Source: Sambucus nigra (taxonomy: Eukaryota > Streptophyta > Magnoliopsida > Dipsacales > Adoxaceae). From it: DNA of 64,000 nucleotides. Every line of letters starts with the position of its first letter. Position 1 is the stretch's first letter. The stretch covers positions 361,236,605 to 361,300,604 of the forward strand of contig OX422216.1 in NCBI GenBank assembly GCA_949130495.1, read 5' to 3'. Under the pieces are notes generated by a model, which made no database searches, had not been told where the DNA came from, and saw only the letters and a program-made list of their open reading frames with translations. Both the position numbers and the translations under genes were made by a program. Below, piece after piece: positions 12,346-22,941 of the stretch.

Positions 12346-12650
12346 ACCAGTAATTATCCAACATATTATCCACCAAACCAATAATTATCCAGTACTCCTT
12401 CCAATTATCCCGTTCTCCTTCAAACATACTATCCAATAACAAACCAATGATCAATATTTATCCAATAGCCAAACCAATCTAAACCAATAATTATCATGTA
12501 CTCCTTATGTCATGTAGAAGATTTAAATGACAATACATATCAATTATATAAAAATGTCAATTAAAGTGAAGAATATATGGCTCCTACGATCCAAGAAGGC
12601 CAATATTATGAATGTGTGATTAGACCAAATGCATCCTAGAGGCCCCGACG
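12346..12650. other. AT-rich spacer with short direct repeats
   Basis: TAATTATCCA and CCAAACCAAT words recur in 12350-12500. I see no gene or element end. It lies between the satellite and the inverted repeat. Confidence 0.4.
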
Positions 12651-13045
12651 CATTCTTGTACATGTACATTTACTGATTAGTTTCTTTTATAAAATCTTCA
12701 TAAAAAGAAGATAAAATGAAATTCCTACATGAGATAGAAATCAACATTACTGATATTCTTAAAATTTGGAAACTCTAAGTTGGTGGTGAGGTTGTTTAGT
12801 TCTGAAAATTATCCTTACTCAAACTTAAGGACATCTATGGATAGGCAATTTCTGAAAATTTAAATTTCCCATCCACAAATATCCTTGAGTTTGATCAAGG
12901 ATAATTTCCAGAATATAACAACCTCATCACCAATTTATAATTTCAAAAATTTGATTAATTTTGTCCCATATCAGATGTTAATTTATCTTCATTTTATGAA
13001 GATTGTATCAATGACACTCATCAACAAATGTATATGTATAGAAAC
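12650..13045. repeat. Long inverted repeat (foldback) with arms of about 155-190 bp
   Basis: The left arm (about 12655-12842) pairs with the right arm (about 12865-13040). Matching landmarks are AATCTTCATAAA at 12693 against TTTATGAAGATT ending at 13004, GGTGAGGTTGTT against AACAACCTCATCACC, and AAATTATCCTTACTC against a CAAGGATAATTTCC region. The loop is only about 20 bp. It looks like a foldback or MITE-like insertion; no target duplication was found. Confidence 0.7.
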
Positions 13046-13371
13046 ATGTGGAAATTGAGTTGGGTTCAGGAGACTCTATTCTCAAACTGAGCTTCTCGTG
13101 AAAGGTCTTCATGCCCTACAACATTTGATTGAATAGAACATATTATGGATTGTTAACTTAATGAATATAAATCAATATTTGTAGGAAGGAAAATGAAAAT
13201 TGTTCCATAAATAAGATTAGAGACTCTCCATCACTAGCATGTACAAATATTGATTTGGAGTCATATAAGTTAACTTCCGATATTGGTCGAGCATAAAATG
13301 TAGGTAATATAGTGTAAATATCATAATAGGATACAAATAAGATTGACAATGATAAAATAATGTTTTGATAC

Positions 13372-16300
13372 TCAATTTTCCTCTAAATAAACTAAAAGAT
13401 CCTTCATATTAAGGTTGTCATCAAGAGCTGACTGGAACTCTTTTGTAGCCTTTAATGCGTCTATTTGAGTATTCATATTCTTTAGTGCATGAACAATAAT
13501 AGGCCAATTGTTATGGTTTATGCACTTGTAGTAGAATACCTTCTTTACATTCTGAAAGGCACAAATAGGAGGCTCATTGACTATGCGGTCTTTACTATTA
13601 ATCTTTAATAAATCTAGCATAATAGGTTTGGAGTCAGGATCAACTTTGAAAGCATTCATAGTATCCTCCACCTTCACCCAAATAGAATAGAATACAATTT
13701 CTTTGAAATCTAAGTAATCGAGTTCCAGGATTTGTTGGATTATGCCATAATAGGTCAGATCCATATCTTTTGGATTTTTATCGTTATTGCTAGCGATACA
13801 AGTAGTCAAGGAAGACATTTAAATTCCACTATTTTATGTCAAAAGTTTTTCCACATATGGATATAAAATGAAATCAAAACCGTTGGTGCAAAATTTCTTA
13901 AACTCTTTCGCACAGATACTAGGACCTTTTGCAAGGCATGCAAGCCTTGAAGAGACATCACCTGGTTTTAGAAGCTGCATTTATCAATTAATTTGTATTA
14001 AGGAATGTTTTTCCCACATATGAATAAATAACCGCACACATAAGATGTGAAAGTTACCACTTTTGATACCCATGCCCTTAAATCAGTTGTCATGCAATTT
14101 CTCCTTTGATTTTGGGCTATTTCGTTCTCGTAATCTCTGTGGGTAAATTGTGGACTTTATATCATAAAATATAAAATACATATAATCAAAGAAGAATAAT
14201 TTAGTGGATACTCACTGTCTCCACTCTTCGACTTCATTTTGCGATTCAAAGACATAACGAGCTTCTTGCTCATATTGTAGATTTGTGAGTTTAACCTCTT
14301 TAGTGTTTCCAAAAGGCAATTTATCCTCAAACTCATCAAGTTCCTCGATCAATACTTCTCCATAAGGATTGAAACTCTTTACCTCTTGTTCTGGCTTATG
14401 TTTACTAGCGTATAAGGATGATTTAACAATTACGAATTCTTTAGCAACTGACCCTCCAATATACCATGTACTATTTACATAATATTTTAAGGCTTTCCTC
14501 AATCTCTGAAAATATACATTCAATGATACCTAATGGGACAACATAATATATCTCCATTGCATAAATGCACAAGAAGATGGATGTTGATATCAAAGAACGA
14601 CAGAGGAAAGTATTTCTTTACTACACAAACTACCTTGGCTAAAGTTGATTTCTTATCTTAATGTTCCTTATGTCTACCACTTTTGGATAAAGTATTGTAA
14701 ATTGCAAACTGATTTGCATAATTTCCCAATAGATATCTTTGTGTTCAGAGAAGCAATGCCTTAATAGCAAAGGGATTAATTAGATGATTACGTGCCAATC
14801 GCGAGACTTACACTATTTCAAGTCATTTTATTGGTAGATTACTATCCTACGTAAATTACTAGAATAACCCGTTGGAGTCTTCAAGTTGAACAATATGTCT
14901 AAGAGCTAAGAGGATCTTTTTCTCACTAGTAGGGAAAGTGAAAGCAGCCGGGGGATAAAATTTCTTCCAATTATAGGATCATTTTTTCCCCACAGTTTTA
15001 TCTTTATTTTCATATCTTGTAGATCGCAACGGGCCTAATCTCCGTATTTTGAATGAGATCCACCCATATAAGTTCTTATGAGATATTCTATAACATTCTT
15101 CTTTATGTGCATCCCATTAATCACATACCTTACACGATGATCTTTCTAATATGACAAGTCAAAAAATATTGATCGTCTGGATCATGGCTCCGCTTTACTA
15201 GGGTCGTTCGGATCCTCCCTAGCTTTACATTTCAGGTTTATAAACTGTGGGTTTTTTCCTACATACCTAGTTCCCTGAGTCACAAGTGTGTCCTTCTCCT
15301 CAATCTACTGACCAGAAAGATGAGCAGGTGGCATCCTGCACTCGTAATTGATAGGCAAAAAGTAAGATCTATAATTCCTGAAAGGGTGAATGGTCAGTAA
15401 AAATCTATGTCAACCCCTATAACTCATCTTAACACTATGATACAACCAACTGTCTTCCTTTTCCTCCACACATATGAGACATCCATAATAACTATGAACA
15501 TTACAACTGGACAAGGTTCCATAAGCAGTAAGATTGTGGATCGCCCACATCACCATTTCTTTAAGTGTGAATTCTTTAACCTTATGAGATTTAAATGTCG
15601 TCATGCCTTTATACCATAATTATTTAGGTTATTCAATTAATGGGGATAAGAATACATCAATATCATCGTCGGCAGCCTTTCGCATGAGTATCAACAAAGA
15701 TAATAATGTGAACTCCTTTCTCATGCACAGCGTCAATGGAAGACTTAAAATCTCTATGAGAACTAGTCAATAACTTTTATTAGTACTTAAATTACCAAAA
15801 CTGTTAAACCCATTAGATGAGATTGTAAGACAGATGTTGCGCGGTTCCTTTCTAAATTCATGGTATTGTTCTTTTGAAATTTTCTATATGAGTGAATCAA
15901 CCTGATGACGCACCAAATTCCCACCTAACTCATAGCGAGCATGCCATGCTATGGTCTCCTCTATCCACGGTACAGAGAAAAACAATTTTAACCATGGCCC
16001 ATGTGAAAAATACTTCAAAATCTTTTATGAGACTTATGAGCACTTGTGATATTTTGCAGCTTTATCCTTTCCATTCTCACAAACCTCATATCTAGGATCA
16101 CTGCATACTGGACACTCATCCTTCTCTTAGTGCTCATTGCAGTACAATATGCAATCATACTTGCTTACATGAACATATTTATATTTTAAACCCAAACCCT
16201 CCAAGCTCTTCTTCACGGTAGGATAATTGTCTGCTAATGTGTCATCTTTTGGGAGAATTTATTTAACCCACTTAAGAATTTCGATTACATTGTGTCTATA

Positions 16301-16877
16301 AAAACCAAAATGACACTTCAAATTATGAAAACAAATCATTGCATATAATGCCGAGTGATCTTCATCGCAAACTCTATAAAATTGTCTAGTCACTTCGGCT
16401 TTCAATCGTATGTATTATCGATCTCGTAGTAGTTTAGAATCAAATTGTTCATTTGCTTATTAATAATGGGCATTATCCGTATCCATGGGCTGGTGGTTTT
16501 GATGGTTATGGAATCCGTAATCATCATAATTAAGTCAATTAGAGGAGGATGTGTTGGTGAATCACTTACCACTTACACTTTTTGGTATTCCGTCATGCGA
16601 TCGGGTATCGACAATTGTTTCTAAACATAAGGTACATTTTTTTTGCCATGGTTTGTCCATATTTTATAGTCTTGATAAATTCACCACTTTATTAATTTCA
16701 ACTCAATCTCTTCTAATGAGTTTTATTTCCAATCATACAACGGGTGCATGGACACAGAGTCTTATGACTTTTAGGATTTTTGTAAGTATATTTAATAAAT
16801 TCTTGGACGCCATTTACGTATTTATTTGTTATTCGGTTCGTCTCCCCCATCCACTCTTTATATTGGGACAAATCCAT
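13372..16877 (-). pseudogene. CACTA (En/Spm) transposase, decayed
   Basis: Read on the minus strand from ATG at 16877, it shows the domain order of plant CACTA TNPD-type transposases. First is a Transpos_assoc-like N-terminus, 16877 to about 16700, with VNGVQEFI and a CPCTRC zinc-like motif. Next is Transposase_21, about 16250-15400, with YDCILYCNEH, CPVCSDPRY, and KVKEFTLKEMVMWAIHNL followed by GCLICVEE. A DUF4218-like stretch (YYVNSTWYIGGSVAKEF) follows at 14523-14212. A DUF4216-like end (DLTYYGIIQQILELDY, then IWVKVEDTMNAF) lies at 13818-13372. The enzyme would cut and join the element's ends in the nucleus. Stops and frameshifts interrupt it throughout; only the last 148 residues are cleanly open. 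Family membership is well supported; exact exon limits are not. Confidence 0.85.
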
Positions 16878-17268
16878 TTTATAATCTTCAAATTTTAGTC
16901 ATGTGTTGATAAATTAATTCAAATGTCATGATGCATTCAAGAAATTAATATGATTACCGAATTGTCACAACTTTAACCCTAAATTAAGCAAATTTGCCAA
17001 GAAAATTTATTATAATTGAAATGAAAAAAATATTATTAAAACTCAAGCCAAAAATATTCTTATAACTGAAATAAAAAATAATATTATTACAACAGAAATA
17101 AAAAAAATATTAAAAGAAATTGACCAACATATAAACTGGCCAAGTGGTAAAAGAATTTTCATAATGCCTCAATTCTCTCCCTTCCCTGCTATCAACGTTC
17201 ATAGCTACATCTCCACAGTCATTGTATATTACATCTACCATTATTTGAGCTTCACCCTTCTCTAAAGG
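16878..17268. other. AT-rich spacer inside the CACTA element
   Basis: About 390 bp between the transposase start and the second CACTA-type ORF. AATATTATTA and AAATAAAAAAAA words recur at 17020-17120. No gene is seen. Confidence 0.4.
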
Positions 17269-18604
17269 TCAGCCGTGTACTTTAGTTTCGATAATTATGG
17301 AGATAAGTGGGCACACGTCAACATTCCTACTATTGGCCAGGTCCTTGAAATAGAATTTTTTACCACAGTCGCCTTGAGTGGTTGATGATGATCCCAGACC
17401 TATGACAGGTAGAGTCACTAGGAAGGGGACTGTTGGAAGAGGTGGAAACGAGTAGGGTAGCATTGAAGGAGGCGGCATTTGGGAGGGGAATGTTGAAGGA
17501 GGCGGCATTTGGTAGGGGAAACTTCTAGAGGGAGGAAAGCGGATACCTTGAGGAAGAGGGTAAAGGGAAACCTTTAGAAGGCATTGGGGGTCGATAACCC
17601 TCAATAAAAAGAGTCACAAGTTTGCCAATTTGATTCATTAAGAGTCCCATATTATTTTTAATCTCCTGGACATCCCCATCAATCCTAAATTGTTATTCCT
17701 CTTGGGTCAAGATATGATTCTGGACCAAAGAAAGTTTGTCCGCGAGAGGTGCAATGTATTTTAATTTTACTTTGGGAATATGTAATCCAACACCTCTTGT
17801 TCTCCCCTTTTTTTCCTTTCGAAGGGTCTGGGTAAGGGCATCATTTTCCATGTTATCAAAAGATCTTAAACTTGACTGAGTGCTAATGACCTCTATTGAT
17901 TCCAAATTCTTAGCCAAGTGCAGTGGGAATTTATTATCTTTGTCCCGTCGAGCATGAATGCATAAGTTGGCCTAATTTGGTTATTTTCGGCATTTGGACC
18001 ATCCTTTGTCCTACTCTACCATTAATTCTCATAAGATTTGGAGCCCAACCTGTGGAGATCAGTTTTTTTGCCCTTTTTTGTTTATTCTTATCATTCTGGA
18101 CAAGATTCTTGTCGATCGACTCATTCTCCAAAAGTACATTCTACTGCTCCACTAGCATTTCAACATTGGGAGGCACCCTGTCTTTCAGAGCCAAAATATT
18201 GGAGCTCGATGCGTCCTTCAAGATATGTCCCTATCGAAGGTTTCTCCGGTATGTCCTTAATTATTCAGCAACCCGGTAAAGAACCTTATGCTTTGACTTG
18301 TCGTGAAATGTAAACCACTTGCAGAATTGATCGTATATGTCATCTTGATGGCCTGATCAACAAGGTTCTAATTGTCTACTCCCCCAACTCCAACATTAAT
18401 TTTTCCTAGTGATAAACACTAGGCTTTAAATCTCAGCAAGTCATTTTTATCACCTGTGGAGTTATTCTCGAGAATGGAGAACCTAATGGGATTCTTTTCT
18501 TTTAAGCGAGAGGTGTTAGGGGAGCTGAATGGGGGAGTTAGAGCAATAGGGGTTTGTTGCATACTCGTGCTTGAAGTCATACTTAGAGTAAGGTAATGAA
18601 CCAA
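17269..18604 (-). pseudogene. Second CACTA-type ORF (Ptta/En/Spm, PF03004-like), decayed
   Basis: On the minus strand from 18604 the reading runs through a serine/threonine-rich N-terminus and a segment with FCKWFTFHDKSKHKV. Then comes a KDRVPPNVEMLVEQ segment and a basic NDKNKQKRAKK stretch resembling the 'NKxNRxK' signature of plant PF03004 proteins. It continues with GRTRGVGLHIPKVKLKY (17917-17693), a short coiled-coil-like segment and a proline-rich tail with repeated MPPPS (17604-17269). Several in-frame stops interrupt it. It lies upstream of the transposase on the same strand, where CACTA elements often carry a second, DNA-binding gene. The family call is from motif memory and is less sure than for the transposase. 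Confidence 0.45.
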
Positions 18605-18766
18605 AGGTGAGGTTGTGAATTACTCAATGATTAGTAATGAGAATTCTTCTTGTTGTGCAGGAAATGAGGATCCTCATTGGTGTGACACCTTGTCACTTGG
18701 TAAATTTTGGTCGTTGCCTCTTGACATAATCTACAAAAGTGAAAAACCATAAGTGACTAAATAATT
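18605..18766. other. Short spacer between CACTA ORF and duplicated block
   Basis: No gene is seen. It may be the 5' untranslated part of the minus-strand ORF. The microsatellite that follows (AT)n at 18808-18829 belongs to the duplicated block. Confidence 0.3.
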
Positions 18767-19561
18767 ATACTAATATGAAATTATAACTAACTAATAAAGT
18801 TTATGACTATATATATATATATATATATACAGACATACCTTTTCAAAGTAAGACTTATGTTCAATGTGTCTGATCTCCATCTATTCGATATTACTTTTTA
18901 AACACCTATGAATTTTTTCATGTGGACAACTAGGAGGAAGGGTATCTATGATTGATGTATAAATATCCATGGCATGAACTCAGAATCCAATATTTTTCAA
19001 TTTATTGGAATGATTCAATTATATGTGCATATGGCACAAGACATCACAGTCTATATCAATGCTTTTTTATGCAATTGTATCGATAACGGGAATTTTTTTC
19101 TTCCTTCTCTAATAACTTAAACAAGGTCAAGCATACATCGGGATTATGTGCGTGGAACATACTCTCTATATCATCATTCTAGCTTTCAGGTATGAAAAAT
19201 AGAATACGATTACACATCTACTCTTGCTGAAGATCAACTCCATGGTTTGCAAGGTAGTTAAATTGTTTGATCTTCTTATTCCCATAACTATAAATTGGAG
19301 TATTCTTTATAAATTGAAGATCAACTCCTATGAAAATTAGGCTTTGTTTATCAGCCAACCTTAGGGCCATTATCTGTCAAAACCAAATAGAGGGCAACGT
19401 GAGAAGAGAGGAGAAGTTTCAAGGGTTTCCAAGGCCATAACCACCACACACCTCAACTATCATCGGAATTGTTATCGAAAAAAGATAGAGAACCAACCTT
19501 TATCGTCTTTAAAGGATCATAATCTTCATTCCCAGGAAAGTTATTTAACTTGTTATGATAG
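18767..19561 (-). pseudogene. Copia gag (UBN2-like) fragment, copy 1 of the duplicated block
   Basis: This is homologous to 30975-31500 up to about 19308. On the minus strand the better-preserved second copy reads a stretch containing NKLKIMGFQVL, then IIDNLPPSW, typical of the Gag of plant copia elements, where IL-SLPPSW is a family hallmark. This copy retains similar sequence with several stops. Upstream on the same strand (19300-19560) is plausible gag N-terminal sequence. It is not from the same lineage as the copia elements at 33-39 and 44-52.6 kb. Confidence 0.5.
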
Positions 19562-19797
19562 AGAAAATATATATTATCCATGTAGTTTAGAATTGGAGAC
19601 TAGACTTGGAAAATTGACAATTTTATAAATTGGGAGAATTAAAAATTAAATATGGGTAGGTCTCGCATGTAGAAAGACTTCTGGTATGTAGAGACAACGA
19701 AATTTTGATCCATGTGTGCAAATTCACGAATTAATGTTGAGAAATTCGATGTTCTTGAAGAAATTTTGAAGAACTAGGTTTGGAGGAATATTTGCGA

Positions 19798-21340
19798 CTT
19801 TTGATTAGGGGTGCAATCGGTACGGTATGGTCGGTAACGACCCCTTACCAATACCGAAACCACATTCTATATGGTAAAACCATACCGTACCAATTTACCG
19901 ACCGGTACATCAAACCAAAAACCAAAACCAAACCGACCGGTTTTTCATTTTTTTTGTATTTTCGAGTTTTTTTGGTTTTGGTAATTTCGGTATCAATTCG
20001 GTTTTTTCCCGATAAATACTAGAATTTCGAATCGGTTTATACATTCGGTAAATCTGGCATATATTTCGATATACCCATTTCTAGCTGTTACAATTTCTAG
20101 CATTTCTAGTTGTTTGGAACAATTAGAAACATACACAAACAGGTACAATTTCTAGCATTTGTAGCATTTGGAACAATAGATTTAAACATATACGAGACCA
20201 AACTAATCGGTTTGCTTTTATCGGAGCCAGAGGAGAGTGAGACGAGACCAAAATGATCGATTTACCTCCGTCAGAGAAGAATGAGAGTGAGATGAGATCA
20301 AACTAATCGGTTTGCCTCTACCGAAGCCGAAGTAGAGTGTGATGAGATGAGGGAGCTGGTGCTTGAGGAGAGTGAGCCAAGATGATGAGCATTAAAAAAT
20401 GAGGGAGTTGTTACCTCATAAAATGTTCGCCAGAAAGTCATAATCATCCACACCTCTAACACCGAAAAAACAAACCTTCGTCGGAAAAGCCAACTCAGCG
20501 AAAAAGCCAACTCGTCGGGAAAAAAAATCACCGAAAAATACGGAGGGAACTCAGATCCGAATACAGTTGGCGCCAAAAAAATTGTCATCGGAAACTCGAT
20601 CTCAAAACGAAGTAACCACACCAAATCGAAAGCCAAATCTCAAAACAAAAAAATGGTGTTCTCAAATAAAAATCCCCCAAAAATTATTTCTCAAAATCAA
20701 TCCAAGGTTGAAGAAGAAAAAAAATGAGAGAGAGAGAGCTCAAACAAAAATGACGGCCACACTTTTTGAGAGAGAAAGAGGTAAAAAAATGAAATGGAAA
20801 CACTAAAAAAAGATCTCTTCACAAACCACAATATAAAGCCCAAAAGAAATAAGGGCAAAACGGAAATATAACCAACAAAACAAACGACTCTTTTTATTTT
20901 AACAAAATGCTGCCTAATTCATTTTTGTTAAATATTTGATTAATTAAACAAAATATATGTTTAATTAACATGATTATTTAACACTTAAACCAAATACTCA
21001 AATAAATAAATTTAAATTCAAAGAGAATATAAAAACTAACTCATGAGAAATAAAATAAATAGAATTAGTATGTTACCCAAAATAATTTGACACTGCACAA
21101 AAAGTTTGGTACGGTATTTCGGTATGGTAATTTTGGTACGATATCGGTATGGTAAATTCGGTAAATTGGTTTTTTGTATCTAAAAACCAAAATCAAAACC
21201 AACCAAGTTTTTGACGGTATTTTCGGTTTCGGTAAAATCGGTTTTCGGTATGTCATAATATGAAACCAAAACCATTTTTTTCCGAACTAAAATGGTACGG
21301 TACGGTAAAAACCAGTACCGGTTGCACCCCTACTTTTGAT
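19798..21340. mobile_element. Non-autonomous hAT element with 8-bp target duplication
   Basis: The element (19806-21332, 1527 bp) starts TAGGGGTGCAATCGG and ends with the inverted match CCGGTTGCACCCCTA. It is flanked by a perfect direct duplication CTTTTGAT (19798-19805 and 21333-21340); an 8-bp duplication and CA(A/G)GGGTG-type ends define hAT. The subterminal 150-250 bp on both sides repeat GGTACGGT / ACCGTACC words many times in opposite orientation, as expected for transposase-binding sites. The interior (20040-21060) has no transposase. A minus-strand stretch at 20298-20636 is open for 112 codons but matches nothing I know. It may be remnant 5' exon or captured sequence. Confidence 0.92.
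20185..20345. repeat. Three short direct repeats inside the hAT element
   Basis: GACCAAACTAATCGGTTTGC-like units at about 20190, 20247 and 20295 (spacing about 57 and 48 bp), each followed by GAGAGTGAGA-like sequence. Confidence 0.55.
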
Positions 21341-21961
21341 CCAAGAAACTATTAATTCATTATGGTTTATGATTCTAAAACGTTGGAAATTGTGGAAACA
21401 TGTTGGTGTAATGAGTAGTATACTTGGTTGGGAGTTTGGGACGTCGTAATGGAAGATTTGGGGTGTAAATTTGGAGAACCCGTTACTGTATAAAGAATTT
21501 CTTAGAAAATACATGCTTAATCGATCGATCGACTCAAGAATGTTGATCGATCGACTATTTCGATCGATCGACCCTTTGCCTTCGATCGATTGACCCCTCC
21601 TGATTTTTGAAAGTTCCCCCCTTTAAAGTTTAAAATAAATCCCAAACCTATAATGATTCTTAGGATGATTAATATAGTATTGTGGGACATAGTTAAGGTC
21701 AGCAGGGTCTTAATTGATGCCCGAAAAAATGGTTTACCTTATGGAATTGAATATTATCACTTACGAGAGTCTGACGAGTGAGGTACGGGTAGAAATCATT
21801 CGAATTGAGACTAAAATGGGAATGAATGATGAGGTAAGGATAGGAACAGTAACGGAGGGACTTTAAGTTACTGAGGTTACATTAGAAACTAATAGGAGAC
21901 CTAGTAAACTTTTAGGATAGGTCTAGGTACTCAAATTTATACGACGAGAGACTTATCGAGC

Positions 21962-21996
<35 letters not shown>

Positions 21997-22670
21997 CATA
22001 GAACGTTCGGGATAAACTTACTACGTATAAGATTTATAAGATGGAATGTGAGAATACCTATATCGATATACGATTACTTAGGTTGTGTGAATGCCTAGTG
22101 TATGGATTTCTTATGTGTATGACATACCTACCATACTTGCTATCACGAGAGGTTGACTTTCAGAAAAGGACCATCTGATCTTTGTGTGCCTATGGGGGGG
22201 ATTTAGATTGGTACCTTAAGGACATAGGACTATGAATGACTTATTTGGTTGAGATGTGAGAAACTCATGTGAGAGTAAGCAACTAACATGTATATAATAT
22301 TTACTGTTTAATAAAATTAAACACTTGCTATATTTTTTAAACTATTTTCACCTCAGGCTCTGACCCGTTTCCTTCCAAATCTATTTTTGTAAAAAAACTT
22401 TTTAGGTGCCCAGCTAAAGGGACACTAAACATAGGAGTTCCATTACATTGACGTGATATAGCTACTGTGGAAGTTGCAGGATCTCGGTATTAGATGCCTT
22501 CACATTCTGCACTTGATTCTTTTCAGGGTTACTCATCTGTTAGGGCATGTCACCCACTTCCATTTAGAGATAGTATTCTTAGACTTTCAGTTTCATTTTA
22601 GATTTGGATTTATTTATATATTCAGACTTTTGTTTTGTGATTTATTTAGTTTTTGGTTTATTCAGGGGAA
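21341..22670. other. Unassigned segment, probably LTR-derived
   Basis: About 1.3 kb without a gene. It contains a dense cluster of GATCGATCGA palindromes (about 21515-21595) and an (AT)n run at 21965-21995. It could be the upstream part of a longer left LTR of the element that follows, but the right LTR copy does not contain it. Confidence 0.4.
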
Positions 22671-22929
22671 TGTTACTCCAGAATCTTTTTATTTACTCCA
22701 TTATTATTCTGTTGTGGTTATGACGTGGATGTTGTATAATTAGCTTAATTTAATTGGTTGCATGTTAATTTAATTTAATAAAATTTGGCAAATCAATTTT
22801 TAAATATTTGGTGGCTAGTAATTGTTTAAAACATTTTCGGCAGTGATGCTAGATCTGAACCAACTTGATATTCTGTATTAATGAGATAAAGGAGTAGCTA
22901 CCAATTATTTAATTAGTAGGGGTATCACA
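22671..22929 (+). repeat. Left LTR, 259 bp
   Basis: About 93-95% identical by eye to 26159-26417. Homology starts exactly at TG and ends exactly at CA. It includes TTGGCAAATCA and TTCGGCAGTGATGC words. Confidence 0.65.
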
Positions 22930-22931
22930 GG

Positions 22932-22941
22932 TGGTATCAGA
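22932..22941 (+). other. Primer-binding site TGGTATCAGA
   Basis: Ten bases complementary to the initiator-Met tRNA 3' end, two bases after the left LTR. Confidence 0.6.

Noticed and set aside
9999..12353. Chain of long plus-strand open frames (up to 146 codons) with repeating peptides
   Set aside because: They follow the 172-bp satellite monomer; the peptide repeats mirror the DNA repeat, change frame between units and contain poly-glycine from G-runs.
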